A DNA stretch of 64,000 bases from an uncultured Bartonella sp. (GCA_945285915.1 CALYQL010000005.1:1-64000); one strand, 5' to 3'. Shown: positions 26,835-37,529, counted from the first letter of the stretch. The notes: a model not told the origin generated them from the letters alone. A program made the numbers and translations.

Positions 26835-28225
26835 CAAAGGTCTTTCAACACAGTGTACAGTGTACGGATACCTTGCGCTTCTCCACCGACAGGGAAACCA
26901 GCTTTTTCCGCAGGGGTCCAGCCGTAAATATCGAAATGACCCCAATGGGCGGCTTTATCGACAAATTTGCGTAAAAATAATGCTGCTGTAATTGAACCGG
27001 CAAATCCATCAGTGGTAACATTGTTGACATCGGCAATGCGTGAAAAAAGCTTGGATTGATAAGGCGTCCAAAGCGGCATTTGCCATAATGGATCATGTAT
27101 TTGCATAGACGTTTTGGCAATTTTGTCAGCAAGCGCTTGGTTATCGCAGTAGAAAGGCGGCAAATCAGGTCCTAAAGCAACACGTGCCGCACCTGTCAAA
27201 GTTGCCATATCAAACAGATATTGCGGTTTTTCCTCGTCGCCATAACAAAGGGCATCAGCCAAAATAAGTCTGCCCTCAGCATCGGTATTTCCAACCTCGA
27301 CACTTAGGCCTTTTCTGCTTCTAAGCACATCACCTGGGCGGAAAGCATTGCCTGCAATGGAATTTTCTACGGCAGGAATAATAAGACGCAGACAGATGGG
27401 CAGTTTTGCATCCATGATAAGGCGTGCAAGACCAATGACATTGGCCGCACCCCCCATATCTTTCTTCATCAACAACATATTGCCGGCTGATTTTATATCA
27501 AGCCCGCCAGTGTCAAACGCCACACCTTTGCCGACAAGTGTTACTGTTGGGTGATCTTTTTGTCCCCACCGCAAGTCGATAAGCCGAGGTGCTATTGCAC
27601 CAGCACGACCAACCGCATGAATCATCGGAAAGTTTTTATTAAGAAGGTCATCACCACGAATGCTGGTTACGTCGGCGTGATATGTCATACCAAGTTGACG
27701 CACAACCAGTTCAATTGTGTCCGGCTCCATGTCATTTGTTGGCGTATTGATAAGGTCGCGCACTATAAACGTTGTTTGAATTGCGCGGCGTAATTCATGG
27801 ATATCAACATTTGCAGGAACAAAAAATGTCAGTTTCTTATCATCTTTTGTTTTGAAATAATGGCGGAATTTATAACTGCCTAATCCAAGTGCAAGAAATG
27901 TTGAAAAAGCATTTTCAGTTAGATTTTCAAAATGCCAGTGCCCTTGCGGCAATGCTTTAAACAGATTTCCACTGATAAAGGGTTCGCTACCATCGCCGAT
28001 ACCAAACAAGATTTTATCAACCTGTCCATGTGTATTGGGCACCACGACAAATTCACCGGCTTTGCCACTAAAGTTATTGATCTTTGACCATTGCTCCAAA
28101 AAAGGATCGCTGGAAAACAGTTTGGTATTGCCTTCTGCAACAAGCCAGATTGCGCGGCTGTCATTTGCCTGCTCGGTGGTAAATTCAATAGGGCAGGTTG
28201 TATAGGGAGAAATTTTTGCGGACAT
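26834..28225 (-). CDS. M17 leucyl aminopeptidase family protein
   Basis: Cytosolic two-metal aminopeptidase. The metal and catalytic residues can be aligned: Lys233 and Asp238 (VGKGVAFDTGG), Lys245, Asp256 (KKDMGG), Asp315, Glu317 and Arg319 (NTDAEGRL). The N-terminal domain is divergent. Length 463 is normal. It begins 7 bp after coaA and overlaps the NlpC/P60 gene. The pair could act together on peptides, including those from the cell wall. The shorter N-terminal domain places it in the PepB/YpdF-like alphaproteobacterial group instead of classic PepA. Confidence 0.92.
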   Translation of the reverse strand: MSAKISPYTTCPIEFTTEQANDSRAIWLVAEGNTKLFSSDPFLEQWSKINNFSGKAGEFVVVPNTHGQVDKILFGIGDGSEPFISGNLFKALPQGHWHFENLTENAFSTFLALGLGSYKFRHYFKTKDDKKLTFFVPANVDIHELRRAIQTTFIVRDLINTPTNDMEPDTIELVVRQLGMTYHADVTSIRGDDLLNKNFPMIHAVGRAGAIAPRLIDLRWGQKDHPTVTLVGKGVAFDTGGLDIKSAGNMLLMKKDMGGAANVIGLARLIMDAKLPICLRLIIPAVENSIAGNAFRPGDVLRSRKGLSVEVGNTDAEGRLILADALCYGDEEKPQYLFDMATLTGAARVALGPDLPPFYCDNQALADKIAKTSMQIHDPLWQMPLWTPYQSKLFSRIADVNNVTTDGFAGSITAALFLRKFVDKAAHWGHFDIYGWTPAEKAGFPVGGEAQGIRTLYTVLKDL

Positions 28226-28232
28226 GTGTCAC

Positions 28233-29228
28233 CTATAATTTGCGCAGTGCCACATATTCAACACGGTGGGTGCTGCCTTTTCGCAAGATGAGATCAGCAC
28301 GTGGTCTGGTTGGTAATATGTTTTCCTGCAAATTCTTCAAATTGATATTATTCCATAAATCAGCAGCCACGGCCATGGCCTCTTCTTCTGTCATAATTGC
28401 ATAACGATGAAAGAATGATTGAGGATTTTGGAATGCTGTTAGCCGAAAACGACGGAATCTTTCCATATACCAATCACGGATAATATCGGTTTTCGCATCA
28501 ATATAAATGGAAAAATCAAAAAAATCGGAAACAAATGGAACAGCTTTGCCATCACATGGCAAATCGCGAACCTGTAATACATTTACACCTTCGACAATGA
28601 GAATATCCGGCCTATCAATGACAATATGCTCGTTTGGTAAGACATCATAAGCCGAGTGGGAATAGATTGGCGCTTTGACATCACCCATTCCAGCTTTTAT
28701 TGCCGAAAGAAACCGCAGCAATTTGCCGACATCATAAGAGTCGGGAAAGCCTTTTCTATCCATGCGGTTTTCTTCTTTCAAAACAGCATTGGGATAGAGA
28801 AAACCGTCCGTGGTAATAAGATCCACTTTGGGGCTTGATGGCCACCGTTTTAACAATTCTTGCAAAATGCGCGCTGTCGTGGATTTGCCAACAGCAACCG
28901 AACCGGCAATACCGATAAGAAAGGGTGTTTTTGCGGTATGTTGTGTGCGCAAAAACCGTTTTCTTTGTTGGAAAAGCCCTTGGATAGCTTCAACATGCGT
29001 GGACAATAAACGGGATAAAGAAAGATAGATACGTTGCACTTCCTCAAGATCAATCGGGTCGCCAATTGATCTTAGGCGTTTAACTTCGTCAAATGTTAAT
29101 GTCAGGGGTGTATCGGCACGAAATACCGACCATTCATGAGCGGTAAATATGCTATAGGGCGAATATTTACCAAAAACAAAATCACTCGGCTCATTAGCGT
29201 GCTCGGTATGCCGCTTTGCATCAACCAT
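28233..29228 (-). CDS. coaA: Type I pantothenate kinase
   Basis: Phosphorylates pantothenate with ATP, the first and regulated step of coenzyme A synthesis. Walker [12 protein letters not shown] is at 107-117, followed by [12 protein letters not shown] and the family motif KGFPDSYD. I start at the ATG at 29228, which overlaps the hisE end by eight bases (ATGGTTGA), as is usual for the hisE-coaA pair; an upstream frame to 29252 lies inside hisE. Length 331. CoA feedback would be expected for this type. Confidence 0.97.
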   Translation of the reverse strand: MVDAKRHTEHANEPSDFVFGKYSPYSIFTAHEWSVFRADTPLTLTFDEVKRLRSIGDPIDLEEVQRIYLSLSRLLSTHVEAIQGLFQQRKRFLRTQHTAKTPFLIGIAGSVAVGKSTTARILQELLKRWPSSPKVDLITTDGFLYPNAVLKEENRMDRKGFPDSYDVGKLLRFLSAIKAGMGDVKAPIYSHSAYDVLPNEHIVIDRPDILIVEGVNVLQVRDLPCDGKAVPFVSDFFDFSIYIDAKTDIIRDWYMERFRRFRLTAFQNPQSFFHRYAIMTEEEAMAVAADLWNNINLKNLQENILPTRPRADLILRKGSTHRVEYVALRKL

Positions 29229-29544
29229 GTTTGCGGGACGCCTTTTCCTCAAGACCCGTTTGGGTTGTTCTTCTTTGTAACTCTGTTAGAACTTCATCCA
29301 ACTTAATGCCACCTATATTCCACATAACCAGAAGGTGGTAAAGAAGATCCGCACTTTCACTAATAAAATGTTGCTTATCTTCGGTTAAAGCCGCGATAAC
29401 AGTTTCAACCGCTTCTTCGCCCATTTTTTTGCCCGCACGTCCCATGCCTTTGGAAACCAGACTCGCTGTATAAGAGCTGCCATCTTGCACCAAAGCACGT
29501 TCAGCAATGATTTTTTCAAGTTTATGCAAGTCAAATTGGTCCAT
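29221..29544 (-). CDS. hisE: Phosphoribosyl-ATP pyrophosphatase
   Basis: Second step of histidine synthesis, hydrolysing phosphoribosyl-ATP to phosphoribosyl-AMP. The single-domain 107-residue protein has the MazG-like metal motif [13 protein letters not shown] (38-50) and [13 protein letters not shown]. It is not fused to hisI. It starts three bases after the hisF stop and overlaps coaA. Confidence 0.97.
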   Translation of the reverse strand: MDQFDLHKLEKIIAERALVQDGSSYTASLVSKGMGRAGKKMGEEAVETVIAALTEDKQHFISESADLLYHLLVMWNIGGIKLDEVLTELQRRTTQTGLEEKASRKHG

Positions 29545-29547
29545 AAA

Positions 29548-30339
29548 TCAATTCTCTCCAAATTCATCCAGACGCACTGGAATACCAGACTGTGCCATGT
29601 AGCGTTTTGCCTCTCCAATGGTATATGTTCCAAAATGGAAAATAGAAGCAGCTAAAACGGCTGTTGCGTGGCCATCACGAATCCCTTCAACCAGATGGTC
29701 GAGTGTGCCAACACCACCAGATGCAATGACCGGTACATGCACGGCATCGGCAATGGCACGTGTCAGTGCAATATCATAACCTTCTTTTGTTCCATCACGA
29801 TTCATCGAGGTTAATAATATTTCACCTGCACCTTTTTCAACAACAAGACGGGCAAATGACACAGCATCAATGCCTGTTGGTTGACGTCCACCATGTGTAA
29901 ATATTTCCCAACGGCGTTCGTTTCCCTCAGTGGGGACTTCTTTGGCATCAATCGCAACAACAATACATTGGTCGCCAAATTTATCCGCTGCTTCTGCTAC
30001 AAAATCAGGATTTTTTACCGCAGCTGTATTGATAGAAACCTTGTCTGCGCCTGCCAATAACAATTTACGGATATCAGCCACACTGCGCACACCACCGCCC
30101 ACCGTAACCGGCATGAAACACTGATCTGCAGTGCGTGCCACAACATCAAAAAGCGTATCCCGATTATCGCTACTGGCAGTAATGTCTAAAAAGCATAATT
30201 CGTCAGCGCCGGCAGCATCATATGCCTTGGCAACTTCAACAGGATCACCAGCATCAATCAGATCCACAAAATTCACACCTTTAACAACACGTCCATCTTT
30301 GACATCAAGACATGGTATAATGCGGGCTTTAAGGGTCAT
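29548..30339 (-). CDS. hisF: Imidazole glycerol phosphate synthase, cyclase subunit
   Basis: TIM-barrel subunit that, with HisH, makes imidazole glycerol phosphate and AICAR. Catalytic Asp12 in PCLDVKDGR and Asp near 131 in VVAIDAKEV are present, as are the phosphate loops ([16 protein letters not shown]). Length 263. Its ATG overlaps the hisA stop (ATGA). Confidence 0.98.
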   Translation of the reverse strand: MTLKARIIPCLDVKDGRVVKGVNFVDLIDAGDPVEVAKAYDAAGADELCFLDITASSDNRDTLFDVVARTADQCFMPVTVGGGVRSVADIRKLLLAGADKVSINTAAVKNPDFVAEAADKFGDQCIVVAIDAKEVPTEGNERRWEIFTHGGRQPTGIDAVSFARLVVEKGAGEILLTSMNRDGTKEGYDIALTRAIADAVHVPVIASGGVGTLDHLVEGIRDGHATAVLAASIFHFGTYTIGEAKRYMAQSGIPVRLDEFGEN

Positions 30340-31082
30340 GCCATAGCTCCCCTTTTGCTTTTTGCCAGAAGATCAAGTGCTGCTTTTGCATCAATGCGGC
30401 CATCATAAAGGGCGCGTCCAGTAATGGCGCCATTAAGAATAGCGGCATCGTCTTCTGTTAGCCTTTTAATGTCTTCCATGGAAGCCAAACCACCTGAAGC
30501 AATAACTGGTATGGAAACCGAACGTGCTAGCTCCAAGGTTGATTGCCAATTGATACCGGTTAAAATGCCATCGCGGTCAATATCGGTATAGATAATAGCT
30601 GCAACGCCAGCACCTTCAAAGCGTTTTGCCAAATCAAGAACAGATAGTTCGGATTCTTCTGCCCAGCCTTCAACGGCTACCTTGCCGCCACGGGCATCAA
30701 TGCCAACGGCAACCTTGCTGGGGAAAAGTTTGCAGGCTTCATAAACCAATTGCGGATTGCGCACAGCAACTGTGCCAAGAATGACACGTGCCAAACCTTT
30801 TTCAAGCCAGTTTTCGATATGGCCAAGTGTTCTAATGCCGCCACCAAGCTGCACAGGGTTAGACGTTGCCTTCAAAATGGCCTCAACAGCCTGGCCATTG
30901 ACCGACTCACCTTCAAATGCACCATTAAGGTCAACAACATGCAACCATTTAAAACCTTGTGCTTGAAATTGCTGTGCTTGTGCCGCAGGATCAGCATTAT
31001 AGACGGTTGCCTTATCCATATCACCGAGTTTTAGACGCACACATACGCCATCTTTTAAATCAATTGCAGGATAAAGAATCAT
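30336..31082 (-). CDS. hisA: 1-(5-phosphoribosyl)-5-[(5-phosphoribosylamino)methylideneamino]imidazole-4-carboxamide isomerase
   Basis: TIM-barrel isomerase (ProFAR isomerase) of histidine synthesis. [12 protein letters not shown] gives the catalytic Asp8, and the second Asp is in IYTDIDRDG. The start at 31082 forms the ATGA overlap with hisH and gives the conserved N-terminus; an ATG nine bases upstream is also possible. Length 248. HisF-like repeat phosphate sites (LGGGIRT, ASGGLAS) are visible. Confidence 0.97.
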   Translation of the reverse strand: MILYPAIDLKDGVCVRLKLGDMDKATVYNADPAAQAQQFQAQGFKWLHVVDLNGAFEGESVNGQAVEAILKATSNPVQLGGGIRTLGHIENWLEKGLARVILGTVAVRNPQLVYEACKLFPSKVAVGIDARGGKVAVEGWAEESELSVLDLAKRFEGAGVAAIIYTDIDRDGILTGINWQSTLELARSVSIPVIASGGLASMEDIKRLTEDDAAILNGAITGRALYDGRIDAKAALDLLAKSKRGAMA

Positions 31083-31729
31083 GGCTTCCATTCCAAAAAA
31101 TTGGCAATCAGTGTCAAACCAAGGCGTTGGCTTTTTTCAGGGTGAAATTGTGTGCCAATCATATTATCACGGATAACCGCCGCCGTCATTTCACCGCCAT
31201 AATCTGTTGTTGCCAGAAGATTGTCATTGTGGGCGCAAACAAGGTGGTAGGAATGCACAAAATAAGCATGAAGACCTTTTTCACCTGTCGGAATATTTTT
31301 AAACAATGGGTGGTCACGTTTAAGGTTCAGCGTATTCCAACCAATTTGTGGAACCTTGAGATGCGCTGCCTTCGGTTCCATCAAAGTGACATCGCCTTTA
31401 ATCCAGTTGAGCCCTTGTGTAACTGTCTTTTCCATGCCACGTGACGACATAAGCTGCATACCTACACAAATGCCTAAAAAAGGACGGGCAGCGTGGATAA
31501 CAGCTTCTTCTAAGGCTTCTACCATACCTGCAACACTATTGAGGCCAGCGCGACAATCAGCATAAGCCCCCACACCCGGCAGCACAATGCGGTCGGCATG
31601 GCGAACATCATCGGCCTTATTCGTCAAAATGATTTCTGCAGCAATATTGTGGTCATGGCTTGCCCGTTCAAAGGCTTTGACCGCAGAACGCAGATTACCC
31701 GACCCATAATCGATAATGGCTACCCGCAT
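31079..31729 (-). CDS. hisH: Imidazole glycerol phosphate synthase, glutaminase subunit
   Basis: Class I glutamine amidotransferase that feeds ammonia to HisF. The triad is Cys88 (LGICVGMQ), His196 and Glu198 (TQFHPEKSQ). Length 216. It begins four bases after hisB and overlaps hisA. Confidence 0.98.
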   Translation of the reverse strand: MRVAIIDYGSGNLRSAVKAFERASHDHNIAAEIILTNKADDVRHADRIVLPGVGAYADCRAGLNSVAGMVEALEEAVIHAARPFLGICVGMQLMSSRGMEKTVTQGLNWIKGDVTLMEPKAAHLKVPQIGWNTLNLKRDHPLFKNIPTGEKGLHAYFVHSYHLVCAHNDNLLATTDYGGEMTAAVIRDNMIGTQFHPEKSQRLGLTLIANFLEWKP

Positions 31730-31733
31730 TATT

Positions 31734-32330
31734 TTAGCCTTTCAAAGAGCCCTTGGTAGAAGGAACAGCATCTTTTTGTCTAGGGTCTATTTCAATAGCA
31801 TGACGTAACACACGCGCAACTGCTTTAAAGCACGTTTCTGCAATATGGTGATTGTTGACACCATAATGATTGGTAACGTGCAATGTAATGCCGGCGTGCT
31901 GTGACAAGGCTTGAAAAAACTCCCGTACCAATTCGGTATCGAAGGTACCAATTTTTGCGTGGGAAAAATTAACGTTCCAAACCAGAAAAGGTCTGCCCGA
32001 TACATCTACCGCCGCTTTTGTGCATGTTTCATCCATAACCAAATCAAGGGACGAATATCGTGTAATGCCGCGCCGCTCGCCTAAGGCTTTATTAATGGCA
32101 TCACCAAGAGCAATGCCGCAGTCTTCAACCGTGTGATGGTCATCAATATAGGTGTCACCAATGGCTTTGATATTGATGTCGATCAGGGAATGGCGTGAAA
32201 GTTGTTCAAGCATATGATTGAAGAAGCCAACGCCGGTATCAATAGTAAACTTTCCGGTTCCATCGAGATTAACCGCAACGGAAATGTCTGTTTCATTGGT
32301 TTTACGTTTTATGTCAGCTATGCGAACCAT
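31734..32330 (-). CDS. hisB: Imidazoleglycerol-phosphate dehydratase
   Basis: Manganese enzyme that dehydrates imidazole glycerol phosphate. The two duplicated metal motifs [10 protein letters not shown] (about 60) and [10 protein letters not shown] (about 160) are visible, along with [13 protein letters not shown]. It is monofunctional (198 residues), without the phosphatase domain of enteric HisB. It is the first gene of the leftward hisB-hisH-hisA-hisF-hisE-coaA-M17-NlpC operon. The 220-bp leader shows no leader peptide or attenuator that I can identify. Confidence 0.98.
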   Translation of the reverse strand: MVRIADIKRKTNETDISVAVNLDGTGKFTIDTGVGFFNHMLEQLSRHSLIDINIKAIGDTYIDDHHTVEDCGIALGDAINKALGERRGITRYSSLDLVMDETCTKAAVDVSGRPFLVWNVNFSHAKIGTFDTELVREFFQALSQHAGITLHVTNHYGVNNHHIAETCFKAVARVLRHAIEIDPRQKDAVPSTKGSLKG

Positions 32331-32550
32331 ATCTATCCCATTTCTCGAGTATTAAGAGCATTTCCTGAATGAACGTATCAATTGCTCCTAAGCATGCTTA
32401 AAGATTTTCCTTGAAGAGTAAATTGTATTTACGTCCGCTCTACAAGTAACTTCTATTAATTGCCCATATTATAGACTGATTATTTAAAACATCTCGAAAT
32501 AATAACCAAATCCTTTCATTGAAAATAGGCATAAAGAACGAGCATATTGG

Positions 32551-33549
32551 TTAATATTTTTGCCAAATCTGCCAATTGGAAAGGATTTGCTGCCTATCCA
32601 TGCCGGACGCTAATAATGACCATAAAATCAATCGGGCTTTTAAAGGTGAAAGCCAGCCACCCATTACGGCGCCACATTGTAACAAGTCAATTTCACCGCC
32701 TTTATAGCCATAAGTATTTTGGCTTGTTGAGCCGCTATAGGCCCGTGTGGCAATCACAACAGGAATGGTTTGGGCATATTGCCGAATAATATCTGCTTCT
32801 GCAAAACTGACGTGTCCGGATCCGAAACCAGCAATAACAACACCCTGATAAATGCCACTTTCAAACACAAGTTTTAACAGGTCTTCGTCCGAAGATAGGC
32901 AGGCTTCTATCAATGCAACTTTTGTATTCATCGCTTTTGGCATGACCATGGGCGTGGCAAAATTATGCGAAGCGCTAAAATAGACTGGCTTGCCTTCAAT
33001 AATTGTTCCCAATGGTCCTACAAAACCAGATTGAAATGTTTGCACTTGCAGTGTGTTGCTTTTTTTCACCCAATAAGGCGAATGGATTGTGTCATTAAGC
33101 ACAACCATAACACCGCGCCCCAGACTTTGTTTGTCGGCGATAACTTGTGCTGAGGCTAAAAGATTGGCTGGGCCATCAGCCCCTGCAGCAAGCGGTGCCC
33201 GCATGGCACCGGTAAAAATAAGTGGTTGCGGTCTATCCCAATAAAGCGACAGTAAAAATGCCGCTTCTTCAAGCGTATCGGTTCCTTGGGTCAAAATAAC
33301 GCCGGTTGCACCATCATCGATTTGTTGTTTTGCCCATTGAAGTGTCTGAAACAAAACGTCAAAAGATAAAGAACCACTTGGTAATTGGGCTAGTGTCGTG
33401 GCATTAATTTCAGCAATGTCTGCGAGTGCTGGCACACTTTTAACAAGCATGTCTGCTGTCAGTGTCGGTTGAACCCCACCACTGTCAGAAGCAACCATAG
33501 CAATTGTTCCACCAAGGGCACCAATGGCAATTTTAGGTAGGGCTGGCAT
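32551..33549 (-). CDS. L-asparaginase, type II fold, without signal peptide
   Basis: Hydrolyses asparagine to aspartate and ammonia. The first catalytic Thr15 is in LGGTIA, and Thr90-Asp91 are in TQGTDTLEE; a Lys in WVKKSNT and GADGPANL complete the site. The N-terminus starts directly at the first strand with no signal peptide, so it should be cytoplasmic. Length 332. It sits between hisB and hslV and is probably transcribed separately, with 220 bp before hisB and a ribosome site AAGGAAAAAATT upstream. Confidence 0.9.
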   Translation of the reverse strand: MPALPKIAIGALGGTIAMVASDSGGVQPTLTADMLVKSVPALADIAEINATTLAQLPSGSLSFDVLFQTLQWAKQQIDDGATGVILTQGTDTLEEAAFLLSLYWDRPQPLIFTGAMRAPLAAGADGPANLLASAQVIADKQSLGRGVMVVLNDTIHSPYWVKKSNTLQVQTFQSGFVGPLGTIIEGKPVYFSASHNFATPMVMPKAMNTKVALIEACLSSDEDLLKLVFESGIYQGVVIAGFGSGHVSFAEADIIRQYAQTIPVVIATRAYSGSTSQNTYGYKGGEIDLLQCGAVMGGWLSPLKARLILWSLLASGMDRQQILSNWQIWQKY

Positions 33550-33784
33550 AATTTTTTCCTTGAACTATACTTTGTTACAACAAATCAAGTGGGACAGAAT
33601 GCGCATTTAACACCAATTCCTCTATCCGCCAATCAGTGTTGTTTTATCCTAATAATAATGTGACTGTTAAAAACTCTTTTTTATTGTGGTTGAGTTTTTC
33701 GCTACTAGTTCCTAAATATGCATGCATATGACCGCTTTTATTGCTTGAAATAGGATAAAGCGTGTAGATAAAAGGAGTTTTCTT

Positions 33785-34342
33785 GTGATAGAACATAAGC
33801 CCGATACAATCTATGGTACAACCATCATTACAGTACGCAAAGGCAATAAGGTTGTCATTGCCGGTGATGGGCAAGTGACTTTGGGCCAGACAATCATGAA
33901 AGGCAATGCACGTAAGGTGCGGCGTATTGGCAAGACCGGCTCTGTTATTGCCGGATTTGCTGGAGCGACAGCAGACGCATTTACGTTGCTTGAACGCCTT
34001 GAAACCAAATTGGAACAATATCCAGATCAGTTGATGCGTGCTTGTGTCGAACTTGCAAAAGATTGGCGGACAGACCGGTATTTACGTAAGTTGGAAGCAA
34101 TGATGCTGGTGGCTGATAAGAATGTAACCTTAGCATTAACTGGCCTTGGTGATGTCCTTGAACCGGAAGATGGTGTTATGGCTATCGGCTCAGGCGGTAA
34201 CTTTGCCCTTTCAGCGGCGCGTGCATTAATTGATATGGACCTTGATGCCGAAACAATTGCACGTAAAGCAATGACAATTGCTTCGGATATATGCGTTTAT
34301 ACCAACAGCAATTTTATTGTTGAAACGCTTGATGCTGAATAG
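33785..34342 (+). CDS. hslV: ATP-dependent protease, peptidase subunit HslV
   Basis: Proteasome-like peptidase of the HslUV complex in the cytoplasm. The N-terminal nucleophile is Thr12 ([10 protein letters not shown]) after an eleven-residue propeptide. [10 protein letters not shown] and [13 protein letters not shown] are family motifs. The GTG at 33785 follows AAAAGGAG at the right distance. Length 185. A sequence GTTG-N18-CCTAAATATG at 33689-33720 is a weak match to an RpoH promoter, as expected for a heat-shock operon. Confidence 0.97.
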   Translation: MIEHKPDTIYGTTIITVRKGNKVVIAGDGQVTLGQTIMKGNARKVRRIGKTGSVIAGFAGATADAFTLLERLETKLEQYPDQLMRACVELAKDWRTDRYLRKLEAMMLVADKNVTLALTGLGDVLEPEDGVMAIGSGGNFALSAARALIDMDLDAETIARKAMTIASDICVYTNSNFIVETLDAE

Positions 34343-34414
34343 GCTGAATAGTTTGTAAAACAGCCTTCCATGCATAGTATGGACACTGGAAGTATGAAAG
34401 AGAAAGCACTTTAG

Positions 34415-35725
34415 ATGAGTTCTGTATTTTCCCCCCGCGAGATTGTCTCTGAGCTTGACCGTTTCATCATTGGTCAAAATGATGCCAAGCGCGCTGTTGC
34501 TATCGCATTACGCAATCGTTGGCGTCGTCAGCAGCTGGATGGCCAGATGCGTGATGAGGTTATGCCAAAAAATATTCTGATGATAGGACCGACAGGTGTT
34601 GGTAAAACAGAAATTGCTCGTCGTTTGGCAAAACTGGCTGGCTCACCCTTTGTAAAGGTAGAAGCAACCAAATTTACCGAAGTCGGTTATGTTGGTCGTG
34701 ATGTCGAGCAGATTATTCGTGATCTTGTTGATATTGCTATTAATCTTGTTCGTGAGAAAAAACGCGAAGAAGTTGAAGCTAAGGCACATCTTAATGCGGA
34801 AGAACGCGTTCTTGATGCGTTGGTTGGTAAAACTGCAAGCCCAGCAACGCGGGATAGTTTCCGCAAAAAATTGCGTGAGGGCGAGCTTGATGATCGTGAA
34901 ATCGAAATTGAGGTTGCTGATAATAGCAATAATGGCGCCCCAACATTTGATATTCCTGGTATGCCGGGTGCTCAAATGGGCATTATGAACTTGTCCGATA
35001 TTTTTGGCAAAATGGGTGGACGCACCAAGACCCGTAAAACAACGGTCAAAGATGCATTCAAGCCTTTAATTGATGACGAGTCGGACAAACTTCTCGATCA
35101 GGATCAGATTGTTCAGGAAGCTCTCCGCGCTGCCGAAAACGATGGCATTGTTTTTATCGACGAGATTGACAAGATTGCTGCACGCGAAGGTGGCATGGGC
35201 GCTGGTGTGTCGCGTGAAGGTGTCCAACGTGATCTGTTACCTCTTGTTGAAGGAACCACAGTTGCTACCAAATATGGCCAGATTAAAACAGACCATATTC
35301 TATTCATTGCATCTGGTGCATTCCACGTTTCAAAACCATCAGATCTTCTTCCTGAACTTCAGGGGCGTTTACCGATACGTGTAGAATTGAACGCGTTGTC
35401 ACGCGAAGATTTGCGCCGTATCTTAACAGAAACAGAGGTTAGCCTTATCAAGCAATATATTGCGCTTATGGCGACCGAAAACGTTACGTTGGAAATCACA
35501 GATGATGCAATTGATGCTTTGGCAGATATAGCGGTAGATCTCAATTCAACGGTTGAGAATATTGGCGCGCGTCGTTTGCAAACCGTTATGGAAAGAGTTC
35601 TGGACGAAATTTCGTTTACGGCTCCTGATAAGGCAGGTACGATATTTACCGTTGATGCTGATTACGTCAAAAAAGCAGTTGGCGACCTTGCATCTAATAC
35701 CGATTTGTCACGCTTTATTCTTTAG
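34415..35725 (+). CDS. hslU: ATP-dependent protease ATPase subunit HslU
   Basis: AAA+ unfoldase partner of HslV. Walker [10 protein letters not shown] is at 58-66, the pore motif GYVG is near 91, and Walker B is [11 protein letters not shown]. The I domain (about 110-240) contains the MMNL-like insert. The C-terminus ends in DLSRFIL, which docks into HslV. It lies 72 bp after hslV. Confidence 0.98.
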   Translation: MSSVFSPREIVSELDRFIIGQNDAKRAVAIALRNRWRRQQLDGQMRDEVMPKNILMIGPTGVGKTEIARRLAKLAGSPFVKVEATKFTEVGYVGRDVEQIIRDLVDIAINLVREKKREEVEAKAHLNAEERVLDALVGKTASPATRDSFRKKLREGELDDREIEIEVADNSNNGAPTFDIPGMPGAQMGIMNLSDIFGKMGGRTKTRKTTVKDAFKPLIDDESDKLLDQDQIVQEALRAAENDGIVFIDEIDKIAAREGGMGAGVSREGVQRDLLPLVEGTTVATKYGQIKTDHILFIASGAFHVSKPSDLLPELQGRLPIRVELNALSREDLRRILTETEVSLIKQYIALMATENVTLEITDDAIDALADIAVDLNSTVENIGARRLQTVMERVLDEISFTAPDKAGTIFTVDADYVKKAVGDLASNTDLSRFIL

Positions 35726-35801
35726 AAAAAATCTATAGCAAATCGGTATGATTTTTGCCCATTGGGTAAAAATAACAATTGCACTTTTCATAAGACAATC
35801 G

Positions 35802-35823
35802 AAACAGCCCAATTGGGCTGTTT
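35802..35823 (+). terminator. Terminator of hslVU
   Basis: Perfect 22-base palindrome (half AAACAGCCCAA), followed by TTTCTTTTT on the plus strand. The leftward yeiH-like gene ends 12 bases beyond it. Confidence 0.88.
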
Positions 35824-35834
35824 CTTTTTGGTGC

Positions 35835-36851
35835 TTACGCAATATTCAAGGTAAAGATCATTATCAGGGCGGATAGCGCCAGAATAATGATGGAAATAAC
35901 GGCTGTTGATATAACTTTGATACCGGATTTTTTAAGCGCATAAACATCAACCCCCAACCCCAATGCAGCCATGGAAATGACTGTTAATATCTTGGTCGTT
36001 GTCGCCATGACTTTTAAGGCTGCTTCTGGGATGATATTGGCAGAATTAGCTAATAATAACACAACAAAGCCGACGATGAACCAAGGCACAAGTTTGCCAA
36101 AACTCGGTCTATTATGACTTCCAGCACCTGCAATAAGTCCGATGATAAAAATGACAGGTCCGAGCATCAATACCCGAACCAGCTTGACCAAAGTTGCCAT
36201 TTGTACGCTTACCAATGAAACGGGTGCTGCAGCCGCGAGAACTTGCGGTACGGCATAAACCGTCATACCGGCCAATATTCCATATTGGCTAAAAGATAGA
36301 CCAAGGGCTGGTACAGCAAATGGTAAAACAAGGATAACAAAAATGCCCAGAACGGCAGTAAAAGCAATTGATGCAGCAACATCAGACGCATTTGCTTTGA
36401 TAACCGGCGCGACAGCCGCGATGGCCGAGTTACCACATATGGAATTGCCACATGCAACAAGAATAGCAAGATGCCGTGTCAGCCCCATAAGTCGACCGAT
36501 TGTATAGGTTATAACAATAACACTAAATACAATCGCCGCTATCCCTGCAATAAGACCTAGACCTGCTGATAATACCGCATGAACGCTGATACTGGCTCCG
36601 AGCAGTGCAACGGCTATTTCTAAAAGTATTTTGGCAGAAAAACCTATCCCCTCAGCATATTGTTTGGGTAATGTCTTTGCTGTTCGAAAAATTGCGCCAA
36701 TAAGTATGGCAAGCACCAAACTTTCCAACCAAGCTTGGCCAAACAAAAACAGTTCCAGCCTTTCTAACACAATAGCGATCAGCGATATGATACAGCATAA
36801 TATGATGCCTGGAGCATAACGATAGAAAAGTGTTTGAAACCTGTTAAGCAT
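35835..36851 (-). CDS. YeiH/UPF0324-family inner-membrane protein (putative sulfate exporter family)
   Basis: Polytopic membrane protein of about ten segments, 338 residues. Family signatures include CGNSICGNSAIAA (about 135-147) in a re-entrant region and LAILIGAIFRTAKTLP in the first loop. Members are annotated as putative sulfate exporters in the taurine/sulfoacetate context, but that role is tentative and no sulfonate gene is nearby. It is monocistronic, with a repeat-rich spacer upstream. Confidence 0.85.
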   Translation of the reverse strand: MLNRFQTLFYRYAPGIILCCIISLIAIVLERLELFLFGQAWLESLVLAILIGAIFRTAKTLPKQYAEGIGFSAKILLEIAVALLGASISVHAVLSAGLGLIAGIAAIVFSVIVITYTIGRLMGLTRHLAILVACGNSICGNSAIAAVAPVIKANASDVAASIAFTAVLGIFVILVLPFAVPALGLSFSQYGILAGMTVYAVPQVLAAAAPVSLVSVQMATLVKLVRVLMLGPVIFIIGLIAGAGSHNRPSFGKLVPWFIVGFVVLLLANSANIIPEAALKVMATTTKILTVISMAALGLGVDVYALKKSGIKVISTAVISIIILALSALIMIFTLNIA

Positions 36852-36880
36852 TTTTTATCTCGAGATAATGACGCGATGTA

Positions 36881-36970
36881 CCAAAGTTGTTGCATATACG
36901 ACAGTTGTTTCATGTGCCAAAGCTGTTGCATATGCCAAATTCGTTTCATGTGCTAAAGTTGTCGCAAATG
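36881..36970. repeat. 18-bp degenerate tandem repeat, five copies
   Basis: Five units based on CCAAAGTTGTTGCATATG follow head to tail; odd and even units differ so that a 36-bp higher-order period is also visible. A sixth decayed unit may follow. They lie just upstream of the yeiH-like gene start. Confidence 0.9.
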
Positions 36971-37120
36971 TAAGTGAATTGCAGCATATTATAATCATAA
37001 ACAAATGGCTGATATAAAATAATTATGCATATACAAATGTGTGATAAGCACAAATATATCGTTGGTATCAAACTATGTAAGCTGCTCTCGACTGAACTTA
37101 AACCTTGTGGTCGTTTAACA

Positions 37121-37177
37121 GGGTTAACATTGCTCGGCAGGATCAACATTGCTTAATCGGGGCAATATCGCTCAATA
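37121..37177. repeat. 19-bp degenerate tandem repeat, three copies
   Basis: GGGTTAACATTGCTCGGCA, GGATCAACATTGCTTAATC and GGGGCAATATCGCTCAATA follow without gaps, sharing the core CAA(C/T)AT(T/C)GCT. Confidence 0.75.
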
Positions 37178-37215
37178 GGTAATTTACGTCTGGTCAATTA
37201 AAAGACTTTGTACAT

Positions 37216-37259
37216 CTTAAACGCTGGTTTTAGACGTTTTAAACGCTGGTTTCATATGT
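37216..37259. repeat. 22-bp tandem duplication
   Basis: The core TTAAACGCTGGTTT occurs twice, exactly 22 bp apart. It is the third unrelated repeat family in the 36852-37529 spacer, which holds no supported gene. Confidence 0.8.
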
Positions 37260-37529
37260 TCGAAACAAAGCAATTATCGTTCCAGTCACTAAAAAAGCGC
37301 AAGTGCTTCAATATAGCACAAAGCTAAATAAGTATTATTTCAAGCCAAATTAAATCTTGTTCTATTGTCGGTTTGTTAAGCCAGAATTGATAATTTTCTT
37401 TTATAAAAAGGTTTTTGAAGAGTCGGTTACAGCATTTTTTGAAATGATACTGACAGTGGTTGGATTATTTTTGGCGTTTCTGAACAATCATAGGCCAACA
37501 TAGAGGTTATGTTTCAAGTCGGGGATATT

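Noticed and set aside
36868..37017. Short forward frame in which the 18-bp array encodes a hexapeptide repeat (AKVVAY, TTVVSC, AKAVAY, AKFVSC, AKVVAN)
   Set aside because: Any 18-bp array yields a six-residue repeat in an open frame. No ribosome site, and it sits in the promoter of the divergent yeiH-like gene. Interesting only if conserved in relatives.
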